The notes: generated from the letters alone by a model not told the origin. 64,000 bases of DNA from an uncultured beta proteobacterium (GCA_903873485.1 CAIQOO010000101.1:1-64000), one strand, 5' to 3'. Shown: positions 45,966 through 55,349, counted from the stretch's first letter. A program made the numbers and translations.

Positions 45966-46959
45966 GTCGTTCACCTTTCCAGTTGAGGTCATTGTTCCTC
46001 AGGCAGCGCTCGATCTTGAGCGCATACTTGGCGTTGTGGGTGCCGTATTGGCACTCAAAAATAGGCACGCCATCGACCGTGGCCTGCACCCGGGGCTGAC
46101 GATCCAGTTCGATGAAGTCGCCTGGTTTCATGGCCAGCAGTTGTTCTATGGTTGCATCGGCATGGGCCAGTTCGGCCACCAGCACCACCTGTGCTGCCTG
46201 AATTTCCTGTGTCAGCACATTCACCCAGCGCCGATCAACCTCGATCGAATCCCCCTGGGTGGAGGAATACAACACATCCCGAATCGGCTCCAGCGTGGCA
46301 TAAGGAAAGCAAAAGTGAATCGCACCGGTGATCTCGCCGATTTCGAGCTGAAACGAAGTCGATACCACGATCTCGCTCGGCGTGGCGATATTGGCAAACT
46401 GCGGCTGCATCTCGGAGCGCTGGTAATCGAGTTCCAGCGGATAAATACCAACCCAGGCTTTCTTGTACTCGTCGGTGATCACGTCAACCAGCCGGTTGAT
46501 GACGCGCTGTTCGGTGGCTGAAAAATCCCGTCCCTCGATGCGGGTCTGGAATTTTCCGATGCCGCCATACAAAGATTCGATCACGCCAAAAACCAGCGCC
46601 GGCTCACACACAATCATGCCACTGCCGCGCAGCGGCCGAATCGCCACGATATTGAAGTTGGTCGGCACCGCCAGTTCGCGCAAAAAAGCGCTGTAGCGCT
46701 GTACCGTGACCGGTCCGACCGAAATTTCCGGGCTTCTGCGGATGAAGTTGAACAGGCCGACCCGCAAATTGCGGGCAAAACGCTCGTTGACGATTTCCAT
46801 CGTGGGCATGCGCCCGCGAACAATCCGCTCCTGACTTGAAATGTTGTAGAGACGGACTTCACCACTCTCGACCACCTCTTCAGCGAGCTTCTGGCTTTCC
46901 CCTGTGACCCCTTCGAGCAGGGCATCGACCTCTTCTTGGGATAAAAACGATTCACTCAT
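45955..46959 (-). CDS. fliM: Flagellar motor switch protein FliM
   Basis: FliM binds phospho-CheY and transmits it to the switch. The N-terminal CheY-binding peptide FLSQEEVDALLEG is present, followed by the middle domain RIVRGRMPTMEIVNERFARNLR and a C-terminal SpoA domain (KPGDFIELDRQPRVQATVDGVPIFECQYGTHNAKYALKIE). 334 residues, typical. Confidence 0.96.
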   Translation of the reverse strand: MSESFLSQEEVDALLEGVTGESQKLAEEVVESGEVRLYNISSQERIVRGRMPTMEIVNERFARNLRVGLFNFIRRSPEISVGPVTVQRYSAFLRELAVPTNFNIVAIRPLRGSGMIVCEPALVFGVIESLYGGIGKFQTRIEGRDFSATEQRVINRLVDVITDEYKKAWVGIYPLELDYQRSEMQPQFANIATPSEIVVSTSFQLEIGEITGAIHFCFPYATLEPIRDVLYSSTQGDSIEVDRRWVNVLTQEIQAAQVVLVAELAHADATIEQLLAMKPGDFIELDRQPRVQATVDGVPIFECQYGTHNAKYALKIERCLRNNDLNWKGERHGN

Positions 46960-46977
46960 GGCAGGCCCAGCGCCAAC

Positions 46978-47565
46978 TCATTGAACAATCAGGCTCGAAA
47001 ACAAGACATCAACCACCGGGTATTGCACGGTGACTTTCTTTTTTGGCTTTTTCTTCGGCGCAGCGGTTTCGTCCTCCGGTGCCGGATCACCGCCAAACGG
47101 CACCGATGCCTCGCGCAAAATGTCTTCGATCAGCTTATGCTTGCCTTCAGGCGACAACAGGTTTTCGGAAGTGCGTTGCGACAGCAGCATCAGCACACCG
47201 CTTCTGATGGTCGGCATGAAAGCCTTGACAGAATCAGCCGCCTTGGCATCACGAACTTCCAGCGTGATGCCCACCTGCGCCACCCGTTCACCACCCGGGT
47301 CGGCCAGATTGACCACCATGTTATCCATCGGCAAATAAACCGGGGGGGTCTTGGCTCCGCCATGATCAGGAGCCGCATGGGCAGCGGCAGCCGGCTCGCC
47401 GCCTTCTTCTTCGGCCGCAGCGGCTGCGGCACGCTGCTTGCTGATAAAGAGAAATGCCCCGCCGCCCAACACCAGCAGCAGCACGACAGCCACGATGATG
47501 ATCAGCATCTTTTTGCTCTTGGCAGGTGCCTGGGCTGTTTCGGCCGCTGCGGGTTTGGTAGCCAC
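46978..47565 (-). CDS. fliL: Flagellar basal-body protein FliL
   Basis: FliL stabilises the stator around the motor. It has a cytoplasmic N-terminus, one span (MLIIIVAVVLLLVLGGGAFLFI, ~20-41), an Ala/Glu/His-rich linker and the periplasmic FliL domain (YLPMDNMVVNLADPGGERVAQVGITLEV, then GVLMLLSQRTSENLLSPEGKHKL). The tail carries a KKKPKKKV stretch before ending VLFSSLIVQ. 195 residues. Confidence 0.9.
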   Translation of the reverse strand: MATKPAAAETAQAPAKSKKMLIIIVAVVLLLVLGGGAFLFISKQRAAAAAAEEEGGEPAAAAHAAPDHGGAKTPPVYLPMDNMVVNLADPGGERVAQVGITLEVRDAKAADSVKAFMPTIRSGVLMLLSQRTSENLLSPEGKHKLIEDILREASVPFGGDPAPEDETAAPKKKPKKKVTVQYPVVDVLFSSLIVQ

Positions 47566-47675
47566 TGTTTGTCCTTTGGTATCTTGGTTAGCGTAGATTA
47601 TTGAGCATGCCTGCAGGTCCGACGGGTCGATCTGCTGTCCAAAAGCATGGCAACTGCGCTGCTTGCGAGTCTAAA

Positions 47676-49493
47676 TCAGACAAACAGGTCCAGCGTGTGT
47701 CCAACTGAAGGATTCAGGCTGCGGCTTGCCAAAGGCGCCGCCGACTGGTCTGACGCCGTCATTGTCGGTTTTGCCGATTGTCGGGGCTGTTGGGCATCGG
47801 CGGCGGCATCCCTGCTGCCAGAAGCCCCAACCGAAACACCGCTGAGCTGCAAACCCTCGCCTGAAAGCAGGTCTCTGAGTTGCGCGGTGGCCGCCTCAAG
47901 CACCCATCGCACATCAGCCTGGTTGGTGCGGAAGTCAATTTGCGCCTGATCACCGGTGAGTGAAATGCTCACTTCAACCGGCTCGCTGCCAAAACCTTCG
48001 AGCGTGAGCTTAGCGCTCTGCACGCCGTGCGTCGCCCAGTAACTGACGGTTTCGGCTACTGCCGTATCGGGCACGGTGGCGGCTGCGGCCTCAATCTCAT
48101 AAGGCGCGTCGGCGCGTGCGTTGACTGCGGAGGCCGACCCAAACCAGCCCTCGGCCCCCGCCGCGCCCGGCCGGGCCAATGGTTTCGCCCCAAAACGATT
48201 CTGGGTTGGCACTAGGGCATCTCCTGCTCCGCTGGCAAGCATGGCGTTGCCAAGGTCTGATGTTGCCGCCAAATCGAGCGTGGCCGAATGCGACTTGGCG
48301 TCCCGCAACTCAGACAACATGGTCGTCAAGGACGGCGACTGTTGCCAGCCCTTATGCACTGGTGGCCCATCGGGCAAGGTTTGCATAAGCTGCCCGGCAG
48401 CCGGTTGATCGCGGCTTGCAGGCTCGCTTCCCGCCACCTCAGACCGTGTTGCAACCTGCGCCAAGTCTGCGCCTGTCACACCCGCCAAACCTGCGGGTGC
48501 TGGCTTGTTGCCCTGAAAAGCGCCTTTTCCATCGAGCGTCAAGCCACTGACAGCCGGTGATGCAAGCGTTTTGCCGATATCTGGATTTGCAACAAAATTA
48601 ATAGCTGGAAGCGCTGATGCAGCAAGGGCTTGAGCCACTTTTTGATTCAAGACCGGAGCCGCACCCAATGGCGCTGACTTGAGGGTTTGTCCGTTCGGGC
48701 TGAGCTTGGCCTGTCCTGAGCTTGCCGCAGGATAGATGCCTTCATTGCCCTTCGACAAGCTCAGGGTGAACGGGAAATTTTGGAAGGTTTTTTCGCCCAG
48801 GTCAGTGCCATCGGGATCAGCACCCAAACTTGTCGGGATGACCTTGCCGCCTGGCGACGCAGACTGTTGGCCGGTCATCGCACTGCCGATACTGATCGGC
48901 GTGGCGGTCATCGCGCTGCCGATACTGATCGGCGTGGCGGTCATCGCGCTGCCGATATCGACCAGTGCGGCGGTTTTGCCGAGGTTTGGATTTGCCACCA
49001 AATTTATAGCTGGAAGCGCAGATGCAGCAAGGGTTGGAGCCATTTTTTGATGCAAAACCGGCTGACCGACCCAGGTCGGCACGCCGACGTTTGCCGATTG
49101 TGTTGCGCCGGTCAAACCGGTCATCAAGGCACGGGTGTCGGTCGGTGTGACAGTCTTGCCGGCATCTTGACTTGCAACCAAACTCATAGCTGTCAGCGCA
49201 TACCCAGCAAGGGCTGGAGGCATATTTTGCTCTAAAACAGAAGCCGTCGCGGCAGCCCCGCCCGGCCCCGGCAGTACTGGCTGCCCTGGCTGCGCCAGCA
49301 GCGCGGCTTCACCCGCCACCGTCAGACTGTCTGCCTGGGCGACTGGTTCCGCCAGCAAATCCATCAGCATGGAAAACCCCGATGCCACACCACCGCCAGC
49401 CGAATCGGCCTTGCCTGCCTTGTTGCCGCCTCGGTGATTGGCACCCGCCACCGACCGGTGGCTTTGCACTGCGCTGCTTGATTCGATGCTCAT
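47676..49493 (-). CDS. fliK: Hook-length control protein FliK with repeat-rich middle
   Basis: FliK measures hook length. The C-terminal Flg_hook domain (~470-560) is recognisable: SAKLTLEGFGSEPVEVSISL, QIDFRTNQADVRWVLEAATAQLRDLLS, LSGVSVG. Residues ~60-400 are low complexity and built from repeats: three ~35-residue blocks (VLxQ..A..LAASALPAIN), a 2.5-copy 11-residue SIGSAMTATPI repeat, and a translated REP element (FTLSLSKGNEG). The ATG shares a base with the fliJ TGA; 605 residues against ~400 in enterics. Confidence 0.85.
   Translation of the reverse strand: MSIESSSAVQSHRSVAGANHRGGNKAGKADSAGGGVASGFSMLMDLLAEPVAQADSLTVAGEAALLAQPGQPVLPGPGGAAATASVLEQNMPPALAGYALTAMSLVASQDAGKTVTPTDTRALMTGLTGATQSANVGVPTWVGQPVLHQKMAPTLAASALPAINLVANPNLGKTAALVDIGSAMTATPISIGSAMTATPISIGSAMTGQQSASPGGKVIPTSLGADPDGTDLGEKTFQNFPFTLSLSKGNEGIYPAASSGQAKLSPNGQTLKSAPLGAAPVLNQKVAQALAASALPAINFVANPDIGKTLASPAVSGLTLDGKGAFQGNKPAPAGLAGVTGADLAQVATRSEVAGSEPASRDQPAAGQLMQTLPDGPPVHKGWQQSPSLTTMLSELRDAKSHSATLDLAATSDLGNAMLASGAGDALVPTQNRFGAKPLARPGAAGAEGWFGSASAVNARADAPYEIEAAAATVPDTAVAETVSYWATHGVQSAKLTLEGFGSEPVEVSISLTGDQAQIDFRTNQADVRWVLEAATAQLRDLLSGEGLQLSGVSVGASGSRDAAADAQQPRQSAKPTMTASDQSAAPLASRSLNPSVGHTLDLFV
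48592..48645 (-). repeat. 48-bp dispersed repeat in fliK, copy A
   Basis: On the forward strand AAAATTAATAGCTGGAAGCGC then AGCAAGGGCTTGAGCC, the reverse-orientation match to the intergenic copies. On the coding strand it is read as AQALAASALPAINFVA. Confidence 0.7.
48691..48773. repeat. REP-like palindrome translated inside fliK
   Basis: Arms CCGTTCGGGCTGAGCTTGGC and CGACAAGCTCAGGGTGAACGG with an internal TCCTGAGCTTGCCGCAGGA sub-hairpin. Same family as the 8651-8719 element between flgH and flgG. It is open in the fliK frame and encodes FTLSLSKGNEGIYPAASSG. Confidence 0.8.
48874..48957 (-). repeat. 33-bp tandem repeat in fliK
   Basis: Two and a half copies of a 33-base unit (GTCATCGCGCTGCCGATACT...), first two differing by one base. 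On the coding strand this is the 11-residue unit SIGSAMTATPI. Length is a multiple of three, so copy-number change would keep the frame. Confidence 0.9.
48998..49050 (-). repeat. 48-bp dispersed repeat in fliK, copy B
   Basis: Forward strand ATTTATAGCTGGAAGCGC then AGCAAGGGTTGGAGCCATTTTTTGA; coding strand reads APTLAASALPAINLVA. Confidence 0.7.
49178..49230 (-). repeat. 48-bp dispersed repeat in fliK, copy C
   Basis: Forward strand ACTCATAGCTGTCAGCGC then AGCAAGGGCTGGAGGCATATTTTG; coding strand reads PPALAGYALTAMSLVA. The AGCTGTCAGCGC core is identical to the flgH copy. Confidence 0.7.
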
Positions 49494-49954
49494 CAATCAT
49501 TCTCCACTTGTAACCGCAATTGACGTTGGGTCTGCTGGGAGGCAAACTCATCCATCTCCTTTTGATCCCGGCGCTGCAGCACTTTGGCCTGGGTCGCCTG
49601 GCGCTGGCTCAGCACCAGTTTCAGGCTGGCCAGGCGCAGATCGGCTTGCACCTGGTGCTGCCGGGCATCTTCCACCCGGCGGGCAGCACTGGCCAATGCC
49701 CCATCCTGCAAGGCAATCGCCTGGTTCAAGCGGCCCATAAACTGGTATTGGTGGTGCAACAACTCGGTGTTGGTGCTGCGCTGGGCAGCTTGCACCCAGC
49801 GCTGATCGGTTTCTTGCGCATATTGCTGCAGTTGCTTCATCTGATCCTGTGCAAACACCTGTGCCCGCAGCATCGCCTGCGATTGCGCCACGGCCTGGTC
49901 ACGCTTGACCGTGGCCAGTTCGATCGCCAGCATCAAAGTTCTGAAAGCGGCCAT
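49493..49954 (-). CDS. fliJ: Flagellar export chaperone FliJ
   Basis: FliJ is a coiled-coil stalk of the flagellar export ATPase. The 153-residue sequence is almost entirely helical and Gln-rich (LATVKRDQAVAQSQAMLRAQ; LSQRQATQAKVLQRRDQKEMDEFASQQTQRQ). Identity is weakly conserved in this family, so the call leans on size, coiled-coil character and the fliI-fliJ-fliK order. Confidence 0.85.
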   Translation of the reverse strand: MAAFRTLMLAIELATVKRDQAVAQSQAMLRAQVFAQDQMKQLQQYAQETDQRWVQAAQRSTNTELLHHQYQFMGRLNQAIALQDGALASAARRVEDARQHQVQADLRLASLKLVLSQRQATQAKVLQRRDQKEMDEFASQQTQRQLRLQVEND

Positions 49955-49973
49955 GGGTTTGCCTTGTCGTCAA

Positions 49974-51392
49974 TCAACGCCCGGATCTGGGCACCACCAG
50001 CGCGGCGCGCATGTCGCGCACGCTGGCTTCCATGCGGGCCGCTTCAAACATGTCTTGCTGCAAAAACTTCACCATTGGCTCGTGCAGGTTGATGGCTTCG
50101 TCCAGATTCCGGTCAGAGCCGCCCACATAAGCGCCAATTTGAATCAGGTCATGGCCCTTTTCATAGCGCGAATAAACTGCCTTGAAGTTTCTGGCCAGCT
50201 CAAAATGCTCGCGCGAGACCACGCTGTGCATCACCCGCGAGGCCGACTGCTCGATGTCGATGGCCGGAAAGTGGCCGGCCTCGGCCAGTGTCCGCGACAG
50301 CACAAAGTGGCCATCGAGAATCGCCCGGGCCGCATCGGCGATCGGATCTTGCTGGTCATCGCCTTCGGACAGCACGGTGTAAAACGCCGTGATCGACCCG
50401 ACCCCGTTGAGGCCATTGCCGCTGCGCTCGACCAATTGCGGCAATTTGGCAAAACAGGACGGCGGGTAACCCTTGGTGGCCGGCGGCTCACCAATCGCCA
50501 GCGCGATCTCGCGCTGCGCCATGGCGTAGCGGGTCAGCGAATCCATCAGCAGCAGCACATGTTTGCCCTTGTCCCGAAAGCTCTCGGCTACCGCCGTGGC
50601 GTAAGCCGCCCCCTGCATGCGCAGCAGCGGCGGCGCATCGGCCGGGGCTGCCACCACCACCGAGCGGGCACGCCCGTCTTTGCCCAAAATATCTTCGATA
50701 AATTCTTTCACCTCGCGGCCGCGTTCGCCAATCAGGCCCACCACAATCACATCGGCTACGGTGTAGCGGGCCATCATGCCGAGCAACACACTTTTGCCCA
50801 CGCCCGAACCGGCAAACAAGCCAATGCGCTGGCCGCGCCCGACCGTCAGCAGCGCATTGATGGCGCGAATGCCGGTATCGAGCGGCTCGCGCACCGGTGC
50901 CCGGTCCATCGCGTTGATTGGCTTGCGGTCCAGCGGCACCGACGACACATTCAAAATCGGCCCCTGGTAATCCATCGGTGCGCCATGCGCATCGACCACC
51001 CGGCCCAGCAGACCATCGCCCAATGGCAAGCGCAGTGCGCCCTGCGCCATGCTGCGATCAGCCTGGCGGCGATCACCCAGCCGCGGCACCACCACATAGG
51101 CCGGCGCCACTTCCACGCTGGCGCCACTGGAGAGTCCATGCACGTCGCCGGCCGGCATCAAAAAAGCCCGGTCATTGGAAAAACCCACCACTTCAGCCAG
51201 CACCGGTGGCTGCGACTTCATCGTCACCAGGCATTGCGAGCCGACCGGCACGCGCAGGCCCACCGCCTCCAGCACCAGGCCGGTCAATCGGGTCAGGGTG
51301 CCACGCACTTCCAGCGTGCTGCAGTTTTGCACCCGGCGCTGCGCATCCGCCAAAAATGCCTGCCACTTGGGGGCCAGTTCAGCCGTGCTCAT
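49974..51392 (-). CDS. fliI: Flagellum-specific export ATPase FliI
   Basis: FliI is the hexameric ATPase driving export. Walker [20 protein letters not shown], the [10 protein letters not shown] loop, Walker [49 protein letters not shown] (split) and the C-terminal HLPEPM-like region are all typical. I start at [11 protein letters not shown] (472 residues), overlapping fliH by 14 bases. Confidence 0.96.
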   Translation of the reverse strand: MSTAELAPKWQAFLADAQRRVQNCSTLEVRGTLTRLTGLVLEAVGLRVPVGSQCLVTMKSQPPVLAEVVGFSNDRAFLMPAGDVHGLSSGASVEVAPAYVVVPRLGDRRQADRSMAQGALRLPLGDGLLGRVVDAHGAPMDYQGPILNVSSVPLDRKPINAMDRAPVREPLDTGIRAINALLTVGRGQRIGLFAGSGVGKSVLLGMMARYTVADVIVVGLIGERGREVKEFIEDILGKDGRARSVVVAAPADAPPLLRMQGAAYATAVAESFRDKGKHVLLLMDSLTRYAMAQREIALAIGEPPATKGYPPSCFAKLPQLVERSGNGLNGVGSITAFYTVLSEGDDQQDPIADAARAILDGHFVLSRTLAEAGHFPAIDIEQSASRVMHSVVSREHFELARNFKAVYSRYEKGHDLIQIGAYVGGSDRNLDEAINLHEPMVKFLQQDMFEAARMEASVRDMRAALVVPRSGR

Positions 51393-52074
51393 CGGGCACC
51401 TCCCAGGCACTGTTCAGGCCCAGACTCGCCACCGCATGTTGCCAGCGCCGGGCGATGCCGGCATCCACCACCATGCCGGCCGATGCCACCACACAGCCGC
51501 CCCGCTGCACAGCCGGGTCAGCGCGCAAGTTCAGGGCAATGTCGGCAAAGTCATGCTGAATCTGTTCTCCCAGAGCGGCCAGATCGGCCGGATTGAGCTT
51601 GACTAGGGCGGTTTTGCAATCGGCACCGAGCAGGCCCAGCGCTTCATGCAAAACCGGCAACACGGCCTGCCGGTTGACCGACAGTTCCTGGCACAGCACC
51701 TGGCGCGCCAATTCACAGGCCAGCGCCAGCACATCCTGCGCCATGGCCTGCTCAGCCTGCTCAAGTTGTTGCTGCGCAGAGGCAAACAGCGCCGCCAGCC
51801 GGTCACCAGCTTCCTTGGCCTGCGTCTTCAAGAAATCCTGCATCTGGACATTGAGCGCCGCCTGCGCCTGCAGCCGCCCCTGTGCCAGACCTGCGGTAAA
51901 ACCGGCCTGGTAGCTTTGCTGCAGCGCCGATTCGGTTTGCGCCGCATCGGCTTGGGCGGCACGTGCCTTGACTTGTGCTGCCAGCAATTGCGCGGCGGTG
52001 TCAATCGCGCCAAAACGCCATTGCTCGACCTCCTCGATCTCTTCACCCGGAATAAAGCGTGCGTAGTTACGCAT
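51379..52074 (-). CDS. fliH: Flagellar export ATPase regulator FliH
   Basis: FliH binds FliI and tethers it to the C ring. 231 residues: a basic/acidic start ([23 protein letters not shown]), a long Ala/Gln-rich coiled coil (~30-110), and a C-terminal domain [26 protein letters not shown] and [19 protein letters not shown]. Weakly conserved, but the position between fliG and fliI is diagnostic. Confidence 0.9.
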   Translation of the reverse strand: MRNYARFIPGEEIEEVEQWRFGAIDTAAQLLAAQVKARAAQADAAQTESALQQSYQAGFTAGLAQGRLQAQAALNVQMQDFLKTQAKEAGDRLAALFASAQQQLEQAEQAMAQDVLALACELARQVLCQELSVNRQAVLPVLHEALGLLGADCKTALVKLNPADLAALGEQIQHDFADIALNLRADPAVQRGGCVVASAGMVVDAGIARRWQHAVASLGLNSAWEVPDEHG

Positions 52075-52076
52075 GG

Positions 52077-53078
52077 CTAGACCATCGCATCATCAGCACC
52101 ACCGCCACCAATCACGATGGTGCCCTCGTCGGCCAGCCGTCGCACCGTTTTGAGAATCTCTTTTTGCTGCGCCTCTACCTCCGACAGGCGCATCGGCCCG
52201 CGCGACTCCAGGTCTTCGCGCAGCGACTCGGCAGCGCGGGTTGACATATTGGACAAAAATTTCTCCTTAAGTTCGGGCTGTGCGCCCTTCAATGCCACGA
52301 TCAGTACATCGGACGACACTTCCTTGAGCACCGACTGGATTGACTTGTCGTCGAGCTTGATCACATCGTCAAAGACAAACATCTTGTCCATGATTTTCTG
52401 CGCCAGATCGGGGTCGTGGTTGCGGATCGACTCGATCACCGTGCCCTCGATCGCGGTGCCCATCAGATTGATCATTTCAGCCGCCGTCTTGATGCCGCCA
52501 AGCGACGACTTACGCATTTTGTCACCACCGGCGAGCACCTTGAACAATACCTCGTTGAGGTCTTTCAGGGCCGAGGGCTGAATACCTTCCATGGTCGCTA
52601 CCCGCAGCATCACCTCGTTGCGCTGGCGTTCATTGAAAAACTTCAGGATGTCGGCCGCCTGGTCAAAGTCCAGATGCACCAAAATGGCCGCCACAATTTG
52701 CGGATGCTCGTTGCGCAGCAATTCGGCCACCGAGGATGGCTCCATCCATTTCAGGCTCTCGATGCCCGACACGTCGCCACCCTGCAAAATCCGGTCAATC
52801 AGCAAAGCCGCCTTGTCGTCGCCGAGCGCCCGTTTCAGCACCGAGCGCACATAATCGCCTGAATTCGACACCAGCAAGCTTTGCGCTGCGGCAATGCCGG
52901 TGAACTTGTCCACCACTTCGTTGACCCGTTCGCGGGTAATGGTCTTGATTTTGGCAATCGCCTCGCCGAGCTTTTGCACCTCTTTGGGCGACAGGTGCTT
53001 GAATACCTCGGAGGCCTCGGCCTCACCCAGAGACATCATCAAAATGGCAGCGTCTTCTAGTCCGTCAGCTTGCGGCAT
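52077..53078 (-). CDS. fliG: Flagellar motor switch protein FliG
   Basis: FliG forms the upper C ring and generates torque against the stator. Features: AAILMMSLGEAEASEVFKHLSPKEVQKLGEAI (N domain), HPQIVAAILVHLDFDQAADILKFF (middle EHPQ motif), and the C-terminal MFVFDDVIKLDDKSIQSVLKEV with the charged torque helix. 333 residues, typical. Two bases separate it from fliH. Confidence 0.96.
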   Translation of the reverse strand: MPQADGLEDAAILMMSLGEAEASEVFKHLSPKEVQKLGEAIAKIKTITRERVNEVVDKFTGIAAAQSLLVSNSGDYVRSVLKRALGDDKAALLIDRILQGGDVSGIESLKWMEPSSVAELLRNEHPQIVAAILVHLDFDQAADILKFFNERQRNEVMLRVATMEGIQPSALKDLNEVLFKVLAGGDKMRKSSLGGIKTAAEMINLMGTAIEGTVIESIRNHDPDLAQKIMDKMFVFDDVIKLDDKSIQSVLKEVSSDVLIVALKGAQPELKEKFLSNMSTRAAESLREDLESRGPMRLSEVEAQQKEILKTVRRLADEGTIVIGGGGADDAMV

Positions 53079-53125
53079 GATTGAATTTCCGGTTCACGGC
53101 CTGCTCAAACATCGGTGCCACCGCG

Positions 53126-54817
53126 TCATGCGGGGGCCTCACCGTTGATCCAGGTTTTGACGATGTTAGCAACTGCTGCCGGATTGTCACGGGTTAATTT
53201 GCGGGCTTCTTCCAGTGCCACATCGCCCGGGCTCATTTCTATCGACTGGTTTCCAGCCGAACCCGGCCCGGTCAACAGCGGCCGATCAGGTTCATCAGAC
53301 TCCAGCGCATCAAGGGTGCCAGCGGGCGTTTCATCCGGCACCAGCACGGGCTGCGCCATGACTTTCAAGGCCGGGCGCACCGCTCCGAGCAGCACCAGTG
53401 CACCAAACAGCAAGGTACCCAGCGGCCAGGCAAAGCTGCGCGCCAGGTCCAGCACTTCGGGCTGCTGCCACAGCGGCACCGCCACGGTGGCCTGCTTGTC
53501 AACGGTAAAGGGTGCCGTGACCACATTCACCGAGTCCCCCCGGTCTTTGCTAAAGCCAATGGTTTCACGCACCAGCGCGGTCATCTTTTCCAACTGCGCA
53601 TCACTCATCGCCGCAGTGGTGGTCTTGCCCTTGGCATCGGTGGTGGTTTGGTGGTTGAAGACCACCGCCGCGCTGATGCGTTTGATCATGCCGGTGCTCC
53701 CGCGCACCACCCGCACGGTTTTGTCCACCTCGTAATTGATGATCGATTCACGCCGCCCGTTGCCGACACTTGACGAGGCGGCGCCAGCGGCGGCCAAGGC
53801 CTGCGCGGTGCCATTGACCAGCGCTGCCGTCGGCCCGGGCGGCTGGTTGGTGGTAGCACCTGGAACACCGGTGGGCAGGTTGCTGGTCGGCGTGCCGCTT
53901 TCGAGCAACTGCTGGCTGCGAATCGCCGTGGCATCCGGCGCCTGATTGGGCTTGAACAGTTCGGAGGTGGACTCGGTTTGCGAAAAATCGAGTTCGGCCG
54001 TCACCTGGGCGCGCACATTTTGCCGCCCCACCACCGGCTCCAGAATGTCCAGAATGCGGTTGCTGTAGAGTTGCTCAATTTGCTGAACATGCTGGAGCTG
54101 CTGGGCATCGCCGCCCATGCCGTTGTCGCCTTCCGGCGGTGTGGACAGCAATTTGCCCGAGTCGTCGAGCACACTGACCGACTTGGAGTCCATCTCTGGC
54201 ACGCTGGCCGACACCAGGTGAATGATGCCGGCAAGCTGGCTGCGATCCAGCGAGCGCCCGGCGTTCAGGCTCAGCAGCACCGAGGCAGAGGGTTTTTGCT
54301 GATCCCGAAAAAAACCATTCTGATTGGGCAAAGCCAGGTGGACGCGGGCGCTTTTCACCGATGACAACGCCTGAATCGAGCGGATCAGTTCGCCTTCGAG
54401 GCCGCGCTGAAAGGTCAGGCGCTCCTGAAACTGCGTCATGCCAAAACGGTTGGCGGTGTCCATCAGTTCAAAACCGGTGACCGTGCCTTTGGGCAAGCCT
54501 TGCGAGGCGAGCTTGAGCCGGGTGTCATAAACCATGTTGGCCGGCACCAAAATTGCGCCACCGCCGGCGGCATGCTGGTAAGGCACATTCATCTGCGTCA
54601 ACTGCGCCACGATGGCGCCGCCATCCTTGTCAGCCAGGTTGGCATACAGCACGCGCCATTCGGCTTGGCGGCCCATCATCAGACCGATGATGCCGATCGC
54701 CACAAACAGCACGATGCCAACACCCAGCCGGATGCGCTGTGCCCGGTCCAGATTGGCCAGGCGCTGGCCAATGGTCGGGTTAACGGGAATGGCGGTGATG
54801 GCAGTGGCGGCGGACAT
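53126..54817 (-). CDS. fliF: Flagellar MS-ring protein FliF
   Basis: FliF builds the MS ring in the inner membrane. Two spans: IRLGVGIVLFVAIGIIGLMMG (~28-48) and FAWPLGTLLFGALVLLGAV (~470-490). Between them are ring-building motifs NMVYDTRLKLASQGLPKGTVTGFELMD and VKSARVHLALPNQNGFFRDQQKPSASVLL. The C-terminal FliG-binding tail ends NIVKTWINGEAPA. 563 residues. First gene of the reverse fli operon; the fliE-fliF spacer holds its promoter. Confidence 0.96.
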   Translation of the reverse strand: MSAATAITAIPVNPTIGQRLANLDRAQRIRLGVGIVLFVAIGIIGLMMGRQAEWRVLYANLADKDGGAIVAQLTQMNVPYQHAAGGGAILVPANMVYDTRLKLASQGLPKGTVTGFELMDTANRFGMTQFQERLTFQRGLEGELIRSIQALSSVKSARVHLALPNQNGFFRDQQKPSASVLLSLNAGRSLDRSQLAGIIHLVSASVPEMDSKSVSVLDDSGKLLSTPPEGDNGMGGDAQQLQHVQQIEQLYSNRILDILEPVVGRQNVRAQVTAELDFSQTESTSELFKPNQAPDATAIRSQQLLESGTPTSNLPTGVPGATTNQPPGPTAALVNGTAQALAAAGAASSSVGNGRRESIINYEVDKTVRVVRGSTGMIKRISAAVVFNHQTTTDAKGKTTTAAMSDAQLEKMTALVRETIGFSKDRGDSVNVVTAPFTVDKQATVAVPLWQQPEVLDLARSFAWPLGTLLFGALVLLGAVRPALKVMAQPVLVPDETPAGTLDALESDEPDRPLLTGPGSAGNQSIEMSPGDVALEEARKLTRDNPAAVANIVKTWINGEAPA

Positions 54818-54838
54818 GAGAATTTTTAAGGGAAAAAG

Positions 54839-54856
54839 TGCACAAGACAGTGTGCA
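54839..54856. promoter_or_regulatory. Small palindrome in fliE-fliF spacer
   Basis: TGCACA-six bases-TGTGCA just upstream of the fliF ATG in the divergent spacer. It could be a regulator site for the fliE/fliF promoters, or mere coincidence; no family consensus is recognised. Confidence 0.25.
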
Positions 54857-54990
54857 TGCCGATGATTATTTGGCCCTGATCTGAAAACATTAGCTTGAAA
54901 AGAGCGGCTTTTACCGGCTACTTCAAATTTATGTTGGGGCCGTGGCGTTGCTAGCATCCTTTTATCCCGCAATTTTGGGTGACCCACACC

Positions 54991-55308
54991 ATGAACCTCA
55001 GACTTAATCCCACCACGATGCCGGTTGCGGTTCGGCCCAACCTGGGTGCCGCTGCGTCCAAGGCAGCGACCGGCGGCATTGAGTCGGGCGGATTTTCGGG
55101 CGCCCTGAAAAGTGCCCTGTCTTCCGTCAGCGCAGCGCAAAACAATGCCGGCAAGCTGCAGCGCGAGGTGCAACTGGAAAACCCCAAAGTCAGCCTGGAA
55201 GAAACCATGGTGGCGATTCAAAAGGCACAAATCGGGTTTCAGGCGACATTGCATGTGCGAAACCGGATGGTTCAGGCTTACACTGACATCATGAATATGC
55301 AGGTGTGA
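54991..55308 (+). CDS. fliE: Flagellar hook-basal body junction protein FliE
   Basis: FliE links the MS ring to the rod and is the first exported rod component. Start MNLRLNPTTM (105 residues). The C-terminal half is the conserved FliE domain: NPKVSLEETMVAIQKAQIGFQATLHVRNRMVQAYTDIMNMQV (split). It is divergent from fliF, a common arrangement. Confidence 0.95.
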   Translation: MNLRLNPTTMPVAVRPNLGAAASKAATGGIESGGFSGALKSALSSVSAAQNNAGKLQREVQLENPKVSLEETMVAIQKAQIGFQATLHVRNRMVQAYTDIMNMQV

Positions 55309-55349
55309 AGGCTGTGGTTGCCGGAGTTCTCCAAATATTTAATCAAATC

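Noticed and set aside
49905-51596. 563-residue open frame on the forward strand over fliI
   Set aside because: Antisense shadow of high-GC fliI; translation is His/Arg/Gln-rich and has no recognisable domain.
54936-54951. GG-N10-GC pattern upstream of fliE resembling a sigma-54 promoter
   Set aside because: Only the GG and GC elements fit; the flanking bases are poor and Burkholderiales flagella are mainly not sigma-54 driven.
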